Source: Ailurus styani
Lineage: Eukaryota; Chordata; Mammalia; Carnivora; Ailuridae
Assembly (NCBI GenBank): GCA_002007465.1
Contig: LNAC01000850.1
Location: 269,328-333,327, forward strand
Length of the DNA stretch: 64,000 nucleotides
Reading direction: 5' to 3'
Shown: positions 37,969 to 49,121 of the stretch, piece by piece
How the letters are laid out: each line of letters starts with the position of its first letter
How positions within the stretch are numbered: the first letter of the stretch is position 1
Translations under genes and position numbers: made by a program
The notes under the pieces: generated by a model
The model's database searches: none
Seen by the model: the letters and a program-made list of their open reading frames with translations, nothing else
Told to the model about the DNA's origin: nothing

Positions 37969-39244
37969 GTCTATGTGAATATTCCTATTTGCCATCAAAT
38001 TTTCACCCACCATATTAGCATACTTTGAGGATTCTTAGCTAAATAATTCTCTCTATAATGATTGCAAGTCAATTTTTCTAATTCCATCATTCCCTCTGGA
38101 TTTATTGGTTGGCAATCTACTGTAGAACAGAATATTTCCTTCTTCCCATTTATTCATTTATGCCAGCATGAGCTTGTAGATTACTATTTTACTTAAAGCA
38201 TTAAATGCTACAATCATTATTTCATGCTCAAATTCTCCCAGACCTAAGAACTCCTTTAAGCTAGTTTTTATGTTGTTTAAACATGCATCCATCACTCTTT
38301 GAGCACTTTCTTACTTGCTGGTATAAGACAATGTTCCAGATTCATCTTGTATTTTCCTTGCCCCAGTCTTGAGATAATATCTCTAAGGAACACTGATTTC
38401 TTTTATGAAGAAGAATGTGAACTTATGTGAAGAATGGAACTTAGAAACCAAGATCTGGATGCAAGGTGTGTGCACTGGGATTTGTTACTGTTTCTATGCT
38501 CTATCAGCAGAATTGGGAAATATGTACGCATATGTACACATACAGCTGTACCTGTTTCTCCATCTCTCTCTCTGTATGTATTAAGCACAACAAATTCACT
38601 GATACTTCCAATTCCAATCTGATACTATGGGGGTTATTCTTGCCTTCCACTTTCCCCTTATTCTCAGTGTATTTATTTGCTCAGTTAATCTGGTATTTAA
38701 CCAAACTCCCTGTCTGTTGGGAGTACCCAGTCTGTTCCCAGTAAAGAGGAAGTGGAGGAACGAAAAGGCCAGTGTGGTCCCGGACATGCCAGCCCCAAAT
38801 TCCTGGTTTATCAGCCCAAAGGTGGGACCCAACCTTCCTATTTCTCTCCTCTAAGTTGTAGACCCACATTTTCAGTTTACAGATTCCACAGGACATCATT
38901 ACCTTAATTGTACTGCTGACATTTGGTTGAAAACAACTAGTAGTCTTTTTACAGCATCTATATTCTTCCTCTAATATTTTTCATTTAAGTCCGTGGCAGC
39001 ACTGAGGCTAAAAATTTCAGTTGTCTTTGAAACCTCTACTTCGTAATTCCATACACACAAGCTACTTCATGTGCCATAACCTTTAATTCTTCTTTGTATT
39101 CTCAATACCTAGTGTCTATTACCTACTTGCGATTCTATGTTACTTGAGGCAAACATTCATTTAGGGGACAGGATGACATCTCATAGCTGCTAACTAAGTA
39201 GCTTTCCAATCTACACCTTTTCCATCCACCTGCTATTTGTAGAG

Positions 39245-39640
39245 TTACCACCTCCTTGCCATGTCTTTCCTCTCTCTAAATAATCCTTTACATTGTAAAC
39301 TTCCTAAAATTGATGTCATTTTGCTCGAAAAGTCTTCAATGTCTCCCACTGCTTTTAGAATCAAATCAAACTATTTGGGAATAATAATCAAAATCTTCCA
39401 CTATCAAGCTCTAACTTATCTCTTCAACTTCATCTCCCATTTATCTTCTTTTACCCCCATGCTTATTACAAGAGCATATTTGCTACTTTTGAAAATCAGC
39501 ACTTTTCATAGGATTTCCCCTCATACTGTAACGCTCCTCCTTTTTGTCTTTCTCATATTTTACTTGTCTTTCAGAACAAGCTTAAAGATCATTTTACCAT
39601 GAGTCTCTCTTATTTCCAAGAACCCCCTTTTCTTATTCCT
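39245..39640 (+). mobile_element. L2 LINE 3' remnant
   Basis: The L2-style sequence includes GTCTTCAATGTCTCCCACTG, AATCTTCCACTATCAAGCTC, CTTCATCTCCCATTTATC and CTTTCAGAACAAGCTTAAAG. The 113-codon open frame at 39261-39602 lies within this old element and is not considered a gene. Confidence 0.6.
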
Positions 39641-39816
39641 ATGCACTAATGTGCCACTTAAATTCTGCTCTGTATTATAGCTAATTGCACATATCCATCT
39701 CTCCGACTACATTAGAGAACACCCTTAAGACAGAAAACAATCTTATCTTTACATCCCAAGAAATTGGCATAATGTACTATATCCAGACATGCTCAAAAAA
39801 GCACTATCAACTCATT

Positions 39817-39935
39817 TTCAAGTTTTGCAGATCAAGTGGCAATGAAGAATTTCATTGTTTCCACCTCACCTTCTCCTTAGTCCTTAATTTTTATAAATCT
39901 GATTTTCCACACTAGCCACTTTAATGAAACTTCTA
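39817..39935 (+). repeat. Diverged direct repeat, unit A copy 1
   Basis: Resembles 41313-41437. Both carry CAAGTTTTG..GATCAA.TGGCAATGA.GAATTTCATTGTTTCCA, then TTTATAAA.CTGAT and ACTTCT, with scattered substitutions. The origin is unknown. Confidence 0.75.
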
Positions 39936-40494
39936 TAGGCGATAATAAATATAAGCAGATACAGCTTTATGAGCAAAAGCATGGAGGTAGGGCCTAGAAT
40001 GGATAATCTTTGTGTTGGTAAAACCTGGCTGGGGCAGATGCTGTGTTAACACAGTGCTTGGAAGAGAGGTGAAACCCATGGAATCAGTGTGGCATTTCCT
40101 TGCTGCACTGTGACTCTTAAGATTAACATGCACTTACTCTCCTGTGCTGTATAATTCTGGGCAAGCCAAACCTAGGACAGGGAGTACAGAAAAGATTTCC
40201 TCCTTTTCCCCTCCAAGAAATGCATATTCTCAAGAAATGGGAAGGAGGAATTCAATCCATTAATCACAGACTCTTTAGGCTTCTTCACTTTCAAAACAGC
40301 AATTAATTCATACTGTGGCTTTCCCTCCCATTCCTTAGAGAATTAACCAGAATATACCATGCATGTACAGCAATAAAACACAACCCTTTTGTAGCTCCTT
40401 GACTGATCACTTTCTAACAGTTCATATATTGAAAGCAAACATGTATGCCAAGGCAATAGTACGTTATGCCTGTGCTGTTTGAATCCTTCTTTTT

Positions 40495-40815
40495 TTTTTT
40501 TTTAATTTTATTTTTATTCTTTGCCCAAGGGGTACAGGTCTGTGAATCATCAGGCTTACATCTTTCACAGCACTCACCAAAGCACAAACCCTCCCCAATG
40601 TCCATAACCCATCCACCCTATCCCTACCCTCCCACCCCCCAGTAACCCTCAGTTTGTTTTGTGAGATTAGGAGTCTCTTATGGTTTGTCTCCTTCCCCAT
40701 CCCATCTTGTTTCATTATTTTTCCCTCCCTATCCACCCTATTCCTACCCTCCCACCCCCCAGTAACCCTGTTTGTTTTGTGAGATCAGGAGTCTCTTATG
40801 GTTTGTGTCCTTCCC
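40495..40815 (-). mobile_element. Recent 5'-truncated carnivore L1 (3'UTR only)
   Basis: On the minus strand this is a G-rich L1 3'UTR of carnivore type (AAACCATAAGAGACTCC, GGGGGGTGGGAGGGTAGG) ending in an A-rich tail. The perfect 15-bp target-site duplication TGAATCCTTCTTTTT (40480-40494 and 40816-40830) shows a LINE-type insertion. About 85 bp (40731-40815) is an imperfect duplicate of 40612-40700. Confidence 0.92.
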
Positions 40816-41139
40816 TGAATCCTTCTTTTTGATGAGGCAATCTCAAAGTCCCATCCTATAAATAGACAGTTGGGCCTCAACTCCTTCAGTAAGATTTACC
40901 TGGCAGATCAGACTCAATCCTGATAGATGCTTTTTTTTGTCTGCCCCTACATACCTTGATAAGTCCAGACATTACCCAAGGGGAACTTGGCAGGAGTGGA
41001 AGGATCAATGAGATATATCTTTATTCCTACATCTCAATGAGAAAATTAATAAATCTTGATATCAAATACTCAGTTTGATTAAAAGGTACCACATACTTAT
41101 AACAAACTTTTTAATGTGTATCAGTCAGAAACTTCAGAT

Positions 41140-41240
41140 TTAGTATGTTGATAATAAAATATTAAAGTGATTTCTCCCCATTCTACCCTAAACCCATGCT
41201 TCCTTGTAATATGTCTAAAATGTTTACAGTGTCCAAAGCT
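41140..41240 (+). repeat. Diverged direct repeat, unit B copy 1
   Basis: Shares TTGATAATAAAATATTAAA, CTACCCTAAACCCAT and TCTAAAATGTTTACAG with 41625-41725, which has TTGGTAATAAGACATTAAA, CTACCCTAAACCTAA and CTTAAAATGTTCATCG. Confidence 0.6.
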
Positions 41241-41312
41241 AGAATCCCAGTAGAAATGAAAAGGAACAGGTTAGCTTCCTTTGCAGTTGCAAAAGAAGAT
41301 CTAAATAGTGAA

Positions 41313-41437
41313 ACTATTTCCAAGTTTTGTTGATCAATTGGCAATGATGAATTTCATTGTTTCCAACTCACCTTCTATTCACTCCTTAATGTTTATAAAC
41401 CTGATATCCATACTGGCCACTTAAATGAAACTTCTTT
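41313..41437 (+). repeat. Diverged direct repeat, unit A copy 2
   Basis: Second copy of the 39817-39935 sequence, in the same orientation about 1.5 kb away. It is accompanied by a second similar pair (41140-41240 and 41625-41725). Confidence 0.75.
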
Positions 41438-41624
41438 TAGTGAAGTTATATGGTTTTCTCTGGGGCTCCATTCATGATCCTTCTCTCATTCTACTAATTT
41501 CTGCTATGTTACCTTATCCATTTCTCTCAATCACCACAGACATACCAACAATTCCCAAACCTGTACTGATGAAATCAGGCTTCTCTTCTGTGTTCAAAAC
41601 TCAAATTACCACCTCTATTAGATT

Positions 41625-41725
41625 CAACATATTGGTAATAAGACATTAAACAGAGTGTTCTTTCTTTTCTCTCTACCCTAAACCTAATTTTTCTATGTCC
41701 TTAAAATGTTCATCGCATTTGTGGT
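41625..41725 (+). repeat. Diverged direct repeat, unit B copy 2
   Basis: Diverged partner of 41140-41240, about 485 bp away in the same orientation. Confidence 0.6.
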
Positions 41726-42460
41726 AGCTAAAAAATGTTCACCAATTCTTTCTTTATTCCTCCTTTCAAGAAATAGGGCTTGAGGGCGCCTGGGTGGCTC
41801 AGTGGGTTAAAGCCTCTGCTTTCGGCTCAGGTCATGATCTCAGGGTCCTGGGATCGAGGCCCGCATCAGGCTCCCTGCTCAGCGGGGAGCCTGCTTCCCC
41901 CCCCCCCTCTCTGCCTGCTCTCTCTGCCTCCTTGTGATCTCTCTCCCTCTGTGAAATAAATAAATAAAATCTTTTAAAAAAAAATGCTTTAAAAAAAAAA
42001 AGAAAGAAATAGGGCTTGAATGTGCACTTACTGACATATCTAATGAGGAAAATACAGCAGAAGGGATAGTATTTGACCTCCAAGACGAAAAGACATTGTA
42101 GTTTTCTCTTGGCTTTTTCTCTTGAACAGCTCACTTTGTGGTAAGCCAGCTGCTATGTCTTGAGGATACTCAAGCAGACTCATGAAGAAGTACATGCAGT
42201 GAGGATAAGTCTTCCAGCCAAGAATCACTGAAAGACTGGCTCCACCCTTTTTAAAGTAGATGCTCCAGCTGGTTAACCCTTGACACGAATGCAGCCCCAG
42301 CCAACAGGTTGACTGTAACTTTGTGAAAGACCCTGAGCTAGAGACACCCAGGTGAGCTGCATCTTCTGACCCATAGAAATTCAAAGATAATAAATGTCTG
42401 TTGTTTTAACTAAATTTGGGGGTAATTTATTATGCAGCAATATATAACCAGTATTGCATC
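41690..42460 (+). mobile_element. MaLR-like LTR split by a CanSINE
   Basis: The right part (42004-42460) ends with the typical AGATAATAAATGTCTGTTGTTTTAA...GGGTAATTTATTATGCAGCAATATATAAC of MaLR-type LTRs. The CanSINE at 41784-42003 interrupts it. The left limit is uncertain and the subfamily is not assigned. Confidence 0.55.
41784..42003 (+). mobile_element. CanSINE
   Basis: Near-consensus copy with a C-run near 41897-41907. It is flanked by the perfect 16-bp duplication AAGAAATAGGGCTTGA (41768-41783 and 42004-42019). Confidence 0.96.
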
Positions 42461-42511
42461 CAAACCTAGAATTCCAAGGAACAAATACGGTGAAAGGAAA
42501 TGAACATTTTA

Positions 42512-42695
42512 TTTTTTATTTTCTATTTATTTGAGAGAGAGAACAATTGGGGGCTGGGGAGTAGGGGCAGAAGGAGAGGGTGAAGCAGACTCCCTGCTGA
42601 GCCAGAAGCCTGATGCAGGGCTAGGTACCGGGATCCTGGGATCATGACCTGAGCCAAAGGCAGACCCTTAACCAACTGGGCCTTCCAGGCATCTA
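42512..42695 (-). mobile_element. CanSINE
   Basis: A diverged copy flanked by a perfect 16-bp duplication, GGAAATGAACATTTTA (42496-42511 and 42696-42711). Confidence 0.94.
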
Positions 42696-42899
42696 GGAAA
42701 TGAACATTTTAACTTAACTCTTTCCACTATCCACACTCATCCTCCTACTTTCTGAATGAATTACACCACTATCTACCCAGTATCCAAAATGAAAAATTCG
42801 GATTTCTCTGGAAGCCTTATTTAATACTTCCTACCAACTGTTTCACTAAGTTATTATTTTTTTCTCCTGTGACTTGAGCCCATCCCTCTTATTGCTTTA

Positions 42900-43420
42900 A
42901 TTCCAGGCCTTTACAATTTTTCAATTATTAGAACACAGTTTTCCAACTTTTCTCCTTCCCTACAGTCTTTCTCAGTTCTATTTCATTCTCTAGATTAATG
43001 CTAACAAGAACTTCTTCAAAAGCCTATCTGATCATGTTATTTTTTTAAATTTAAATTCACTACTAGTTTCCATATTGCACAGGACAACATTCAAATGTCA
43101 TAGCATGGCATGTCTGTCCCTCTGCTGTAGCATTTTCTCTCAAATCCAAGTTCAGAGCCTATAATGTGGCCATCTTTCAACTTTGCATAAGCTTCTTTCT
43201 ATGTAGATCTTTCATTCTTTTCTTATAACTCTTATACACTTTGAAAAGACTCACCTCATGCTTCATCTCAACTTTCCTTAATTACCAGGTTCAGTCAGGT
43301 TATCTGGCTTTCTTATATTACTTTATCAGAGCACTTACCCATAGATCAGTATTGTGTCCTCCACTAGAATGTGAGCTCCTGGAAAAAATAAAATCTGTCC
43401 TTGATACCTAGACATTCATT
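42900..43420 (+). mobile_element. L2 LINE 3' remnant
   Basis: Diverged L2-type sequence (TGATCATGTTATTTTTTTAA, CTCACCTCATGCTTCATCTC, TCCACTAGAATGTGAGCTCC, TGATACCTAGACATTCATTTATTCA). It is followed at 43413-43610 by another old dispersed repeat (TTTACTAAGCAACTACAAG). Confidence 0.6.
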
Positions 43421-44053
43421 TATTCATACATCCAACCTATATTTACTAAGCAACTACAAGACATTAAATACCAAGTTAGGTGTTTGTTACATAATTGTGA
43501 ACAAGACAAATATGTTCCTGCCTTTGCATAGCTTATAATATATTCAAGAAGACAGTAAGTCAAGAAAACAAATACTGTGATATGGGAAAAAAGAATATTA
43601 TGAGAGTAAAAATGGGGACCTACGTTAGGCTGTACGTCAAACAAATGCAAACATTTACTGAACTAAATGTTTTCCAAAAGGTATGTATAAATTATACCTT
43701 CACCATAGGAATAAGTGGACCAGGTTCATCACATCCTTGCCAACACTGACTCTGCTTAACACAGGGTTGCCACTAACCTTCAATTTGTAAAAAATGTAGT
43801 ATCTGCAAAGTACAACAAAGCAAAGTGCAATAAAATGAGGTATGCCTGTACTAAAAAAATCAAAGAAAAAAACACAAACATGATCAAATACATGTTATAA
43901 AAGAGGCTTGATTAAGCACAAGTAAAAAACTAAGACTAGATTTATATATATTATCAGGGTTACTGAAATGTATGGCTAAGATAATTTCAAAATAGTTACT
44001 TGCAAGACTACACATTTTACTAAATAAAAAGTAGTATTAAAAATCAAAAGCCA

Positions 44054-44262
44054 GGGTGCCTGGGTGGCTCAGTGGGTTAAAGCCTCTGCCTTCGGCTCTG
44101 GTCATGATCTCTGGATCCTGGGATCAAGCCTGCATAGGGCTCTCTGCTTGGCAGGGAGCCTGCTTCCTCCTCTCTCTCTGCCTGCCTCTCTGCCTGCTTG
44201 TGATCTCTCTCTCTCTCTCTGTCAAATACATAAATAAAATCTTTAAAATCAATCAATCAATC
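44054..44262 (+). mobile_element. CanSINE
   Basis: Full copy with an ATCA-repeat tail. The flanking AATCAAAAGCCA appears on both sides. Confidence 0.94.
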
Positions 44263-44469
44263 AATCAAAAGCCAAGTCTTTCTGGGATTCAGAAATCTGA
44301 AGAAATCACTGTCTAGCTTTCTTAAAAGAGCAAATTCCAAGGGAATCCCTGCCGCTCCCTTGGTTTACTGCCAAATGATTCACAACTAAAATATTTCTGG
44401 GATATGGGAATATGGAACGAAGTTAAAAAAAAAAGATTATGTCCATTAAAAAAAAGCTCAATTTTTTAA

Positions 44470-44644
44470 ATTTATTTATTTATTTATTTGACACAGAGAG
44501 ATCACACGTTGCCAGAGAGGCAGGTAGAGAGAGAGGAGGAAGCAGGCTTCCCGCTGAGCAGGGAGCCTGATGTGGGCCTCAATCCTAGGACCCTGAGATC
44601 ATGACCTGAGCTGAAGGCAGATGCTTTAACCCACTGAGCCACCC
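44470..44644 (-). mobile_element. CanSINE
   Basis: Reverse-oriented copy flanked by AAGCTCAATTTTTTAA and AAGCTCAATGTTTTAA. The outermost GGCGCCC head is missing. Confidence 0.92.
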
Positions 44645-45262
44645 AAGCTCAATGTTTTAAAAAGGGACTGGCACGAGGAGGAAATTATATATTAAAATAT
44701 AAAATAGCTTTAATAATTATTAATTTAAAAATATTTTATAACAGACTAAAATAATTGAAAACAAACCTTGATAATTGAAGATAAAAATATTCAGCTGTTA
44801 GTGATAATAGTTGAGAAGATTTCTTGGATTAGTTTCTTATATTAATATAAAACACATTTAAAAATTCCAAAAACAAAGAATTTACTGCTTTGGATAACAA
44901 AACTTGTATTTTACAAATGATGCACATATTTCTGAAACTTTTAATCCACATTAAAGGACAAAGACAAAAAAATTAAGTAAGTTCATTCCTTCTTAAATCC
45001 AAATTGGCTACAGTAACATTGAGTGATAACAACTGTTCCAAATTGATCTATGTGGTCCTAGGAAATTTAATCAGTATAGATGAGACAACATAACTTATGT
45101 TTTATCACACACTAACCTTTTTAGTTGAAATAATGAGATTTTTCTGGAAAACACTCTGATCTCTGCTTTCCATAGCATATTTCAACATTCAGTTGAAATT
45201 TGTGCCAAGAGATAGAGGGATCTATCCCCAAACCTATAATACCGCAGAAGGTTTGTTTTTCT

Positions 45263-45457
45263 GGGGCCCCTGGGTGGCTCAGTCCTTAAGCATCTGCCTT
45301 CAGCTCAGGTCATGATCCCAGAGTCCTGGGATCGAGCCCCGAATCGGGCTCCCTGCTCAGCGGGAAGCCTGCTTCTCCCTCTCCCACTTCTGCTTCTGTT
45401 CTCTCCCTAGCTGTGTTTCTCTCTGTCAAATAAATAAATAAGATCTTTAAAAAAAAA
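45263..45457 (+). mobile_element. CanSINE
   Basis: Full copy just downstream of the candidate ICE2 poly(A) site. It is flanked by ATACCGCAGAAGGTTTG and ATACCACAGGTTTG, an imperfect target-site duplication. Confidence 0.92.
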
Positions 45458-45589
45458 TACCACAGGTTTGTTTTTTTAAAAACAAACTGATGGTTGACCA
45501 ACAAGAAACTGTTAACTTGTGACTTTTCAGAAGCATGGACTTTTTTATTTTTAATCTTAATTTTTGGCTTGTGCAATGGAATTTCATCA

Positions 45590-46126
45590 AGTTTTTAAAG
45601 ATGTTAACTTTATTAACTTGCAACAATCATCATTTTAAAATAGTATATAAAAACTGTCAGAATGGGTCAGAAGCAAGGTTTACATTGGCTCAAAATTATC
45701 TCTGACGGTAGCAAGATTCAACCTTTTGAGCCAATCTCAACAGACTCGTGATATAATTCAAATTATTAACATAATACACAATGATAAATATTGCTCTTGA
45801 AAAAAGCAAATTATTCTCCTATTTACAGTTTTTGGAAAAGGTCTACTATAAAAATATCTCTTCTCTATGTTTCCCTGCCATGATAATGTTAAAACATATC
45901 TAGATTCTCCTCAAACATCAAGTGTTAAGAATATAACATTCCATTTTAGCTGAAACATTCCTTCATGTAGTCAATATATTTTTTCAAGGCACTCTAAGAA
46001 CTCTCAAGGACACTAAAATAAAAATGTTCATCTTGTCCACTGATCTTCTAGGCATATTTCCCCTCAAACTTTTCTAAATTGAACATTGTTACAACTAGTT
46101 TTTCTTCATTTTCCATGGTAGAGTCC
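45590..46126 (-). other. ICE2: ICE2 3'UTR (inferred extent)
   Basis: AT-rich, repeat-free sequence from the ICE2 stop codon to the candidate poly(A) signal. A plus-strand open frame (46079-46327) overlapping it is only the antisense shadow of the last coding exon. Confidence 0.55.
45609..45614 (-). terminator. ICE2: Candidate ICE2 poly(A) signal AATAAA
   Basis: The minus strand reads AATAAA, the first canonical signal downstream of the ICE2 stop codon (about 515 nt of 3'UTR). No other AATAAA was seen between the stop and this site. Cleavage would fall near 45585-45595. The assignment is by position only. Confidence 0.55.
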
Positions 46127-46249
46127 TTAAGTTATTTTTCTTTTATTTGGAGCTTCTCCTTCATTTTCAACTTGCTGAGCAGGCAGACTTTTGGTTTCCA
46201 TGGAAACTGGATTCCTGCGGCTGCGTGTAGGCATTCTTGTTCCACCAAC
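46127..46249 (-). CDS. ICE2: ICE2 last coding exon (C-terminus)
   Basis: A CTCTTAG acceptor (the AG pairs with 46250-46251) opens an exon in phase 0 that encodes 40 residues. It begins VGGTRMPTRSRRNPVSMETK and ends APNKRKIT, followed by a TAA stop (46127-46129). The remembered ICE2/NARG2 C-terminus has the same ending and the same TRMPTRS..RNPVSMETKS motif. The tail is basic and low in complexity, suited to a nuclear protein. ICE2 is a subunit of the little elongation complex (with ICE1, ELL and ZC3H8), which promotes small nuclear RNA transcription. The exon continues into the 3'UTR. Confidence 0.95.
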   Translation of the reverse strand, partial: VGGTRMPTRSRRNPVSMETKSLPAQQVENEGEAPNKRKIT

Positions 46250-46589
46250 CTAAGAGATAAAGCAAATAATAGCTTAACATGTTTACAAAATATTTATATA
46301 CAGTCAACTCTGCTCTGTATTATTTAAATATGTACTAATTACCTTGCAACTCGTCCTTTATATGTTTTTAATCTCCAGCTACTTGGCTGCTTCTAAACAA
46401 GCTTTAATCTGACACAGTTTAAGGTACAAAACTTTCAAATAACAATCAGGGAAGGAATAGATCAGGGTAGATGGAGAGAAGTGAAGGGGAAAACTACTCT
46501 CTGTGTTAAATCTGGAAGAGGCTGAAATGTTAAATTAGAAAATGACGGAAGGACAGGACTTTTGAGCAATGTGTTTGGAAAAATGACAA

Positions 46590-46912
46590 TGAAAGGCAAG
46601 AAAAAGCAAGAAAGAAAAATACGATGGGAGAGAAAGGAAATACAAGAAACAGGTCAGAGGTGGTAAAAAGGGAGAAAAAAATTACAAAATGGAGAAAAGG
46701 ACAAAGAGTAAGACAGACGAGTCTACGGAGAAAAAGGGAGGGAAATAAATGTGAAAAACAGGAAGGCAAAAGAGAAAATAACCCAAGTAAAAAGGAAAAG
46801 TTGAGGGACTAAAAGAGAAGATTCTTGCAAGAAAGAAAGAGAAAGGGGAAGAAAAAACTAGAAGGAGGGTACAGAGGAAAAAAGGAAGAAGAGAAGTGGA
46901 GGAAGAAAACTT
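46590..46912. repeat. Purine-rich low-complexity tract
   Basis: About 320 bp of plus-strand sequence made mostly of A and G (GAAAGGAAATACAAG, GGGAGGGAAATAAATG, GAAAGAAAGAGAAAGGGG). In the ICE2 transcript this is pyrimidine-rich, about 340-660 nt upstream of the last exon. The open frames on both strands here are composition artefacts. Confidence 0.8.
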
Positions 46913-47937
46913 GTTAGGGTGCTCGTTCTATCTTAATATCGACTCCTCCTTCTCAGCACAAGTAGTTGCCCACCCTCACTTTCTAGCCCACACAGACTAC
47001 AGGAATGAGAAAGCATATTCTTAGGACACAATCCCTTGCTAACCGTAGTCCTGCTGAAGATGAGATCTGGAAATTCTGTCATCTGCTTGGCCACTGAGAG
47101 CGCATAGTTTTTAAAAGGGGTAATGGAGAAAGTCAGCCTTTGGTGAGAAGGGCCAAAGCTGTACAGCCTAAAACCATTTCCCCAGAACCTGTCCATTTCT
47201 GCCTGTATTTTCCCTGGCCACCTTGCACCCTTTGTTTCTTCACATCCTGTCCACTGAATTACAGACCTGATGCTGATGGGTGATACTGTTACTCCAAACA
47301 CACTCATATTTCCTAATATATCAGACATATTATTAGCATTGCTCCAAGGGGCTACTGGCTCACTAAGAATCAATCAGACTCCAGCTACCCTAATCTAATA
47401 TGTTATCTCTTCAGGGGCATTTTTTGGTCTGCGATCAGGTGACCTGAATGGAAAAAGTCAATTTGGGATTTGAGTGTGCCAGTGTGTTTGTCTGAATCTG
47501 ATGGTTCTCTAACACACTAATCAGAAAAGAGCTGTGATTTTTAGATTATCTACACTACTGTCCACTCAGCTGGTACTGACCATCCCAATTGTATCTACTT
47601 TATCGCTAACGAAAGCATTTTGAAGCTTCCTTTGTAAGATATTGTGTGTGTGTGTATAAAATGAGTGTTTACTATAGAAGTTGTAGATGAAGAAAATGTA
47701 TGGGGACAGAGCCTTTGCAAAAGACTGCAAGTGGAAGAAATCAGGAGTAGCATAGGAAACAAATGGGATTCTCCTATTAATCTCTTCTCCCTGCAGGAGG
47801 CAGACACAGACTCTACTGGGGTATCTCTCAGGGTCAGAACCTAAGGCACTACACGAAATGAGAAATGAGTTCAAGTGGACAGGATCTAAAGGATTGTATC
47901 AGAGGCAGACACATTTGTTATATGAGCTTTTTCCGGT

Positions 47938-48150
47938 TTTTTGTTTGTTTGTTTAAAGATTTTATTTATTTATTTCACAGAGAAAGAGAGAGAGAGAGAG
48001 ACAGGAACACAAGCAGGAGGAGTGGGAGAGGGAGAACCAGGCTTCCCGCTGAGCAGGGAGCCCAATGTGGGACTCAATCCCAAGACCCTAGGATCATGAC
48101 CTGAGCCAAAGGCAGACAGACACTTAACGAATGAGCCATCCAGGCACCCC
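47938..48150 (-). mobile_element. CanSINE
   Basis: Reverse-oriented copy, therefore in the sense of ICE2 transcription. It is flanked by TGTTATATGAGCTTTTT and TGTTATATGAGTTTTT. Confidence 0.94.
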
Positions 48151-48645
48151 TGTTATATGAGTTTTTACACCATGAAATATGTGGATGATTTTTGTTTCAT
48201 ATAGGGTCTTACTTCCCCAGGTTTCCTGAAGCTTTAGTCTTTTCCTACTGCTGCTAAGGCTAGAAACCCTATCTGTGCTTATCTTGACTAGACTAGAAAG
48301 TCCCATTCCCATGACCTAGCTAAGGGGAAGTAAGGGAGGAAGTTTGGGTAATTCTCACCAAACACAGGGCTAGATTGTAGGGAGATATGTAAGAGATGAC
48401 CAAAAACTTTCAAGGACTTAAAAACATACCAAACCAAGCATTAATTATCTACTTGTCTACTCTACCTAACACCTGGGTCTTAGATAATTTCACTAAGGAT
48501 TTGTCCCTGGCACTGAATGCATGAAGTGTCTTAAAAAATACAAATCAGCAACTGCTCAGTGGCATACATATAATTGAATTGTTTAATTTTGTATTTATGT
48601 GGCTAAACCCTGAACATTTGGCATTGTATCAAAGTATTAAACCAA

Positions 48646-48823
48646 GGGGCGCCTGGGTGGCTCAGTTGTTAAGCATCTGCCTTCGGCTCAGGTCATGATC
48701 CCAGGGTCCTGCACTGGGCTCCTCACTTGGTGGGAAGCCTGCTTCTCCCTCTCCCTCTCCCCCTGTTTGTGATCCCTCTCTCGCTGTCTCTCTGTCAAAT
48801 AAATAAAATCTTAAAAAAAAAAA
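48646..48823 (+). mobile_element. CanSINE
   Basis: Copy flanked by TCAAAGTATTAAACCAA on both sides. It is antisense to ICE2. Confidence 0.94.
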
Positions 48824-48903
48824 TTCAAAGTATTAAACCAAAAAGGAGTAAGTCATCCCCACACAGAAATATATGTCACAGGTAACAGATCATAATCAGA
48901 ATT

Positions 48904-49121
48904 TCTTTTTTTAATTTTTTAAAAGATTTTTATTTATTTGATAGAGAAAGAGGGAAAGAGAGAGAGAGTGAAAGAGAGCACAAGCAGGGGGAGCTGCGGG
49001 TAGAGGGAGAAGCAGGCTCCTGCCTGAGCAGGGAGCCCAATGTGGGACTCAATTCCAGGATCCTGGGATCATGACCTGAGCCAAAGACAGACATTTAACC
49101 AACTGAGCCACCCAGGCACCC
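48904..49121 (-). mobile_element. CanSINE
   Basis: Reverse-oriented copy 80 bp from the plus-strand copy at 48646-48823, forming an inverted pair. The flanks CAGAATTTC and CAGAATTCC look like a short target-site duplication. Confidence 0.93.

Larger units (their letters stand above)
24760..45589. other. Intergenic region between ICE2 (3' end) and ANXA2 (promoter)
   Basis: About 21 kb separates the ANXA2 start from the candidate ICE2 poly(A) site. No exon-like sequence with splice sites and a conserved frame was recognised. It holds CanSINEs, L1 3' fragments, MaLR-like LTRs and L2 remnants, each listed separately. The stretch 32,160-35,900 is unique-looking AT-rich DNA in which I recognise nothing definite beyond a possible old dispersed repeat near 33,700-33,850. 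Confidence 0.75.

Noticed and set aside
39261..39602. 113-codon plus-strand frame
   Set aside because: It lies in an L2-like remnant, is leucine/serine-rich from CT-rich DNA, and has no family match.
47566..47874. 102-codon minus-strand frame in the last ICE2 intron
   Set aside because: It spans a TG-rich run and has no splice sites or motif; chance ORF.
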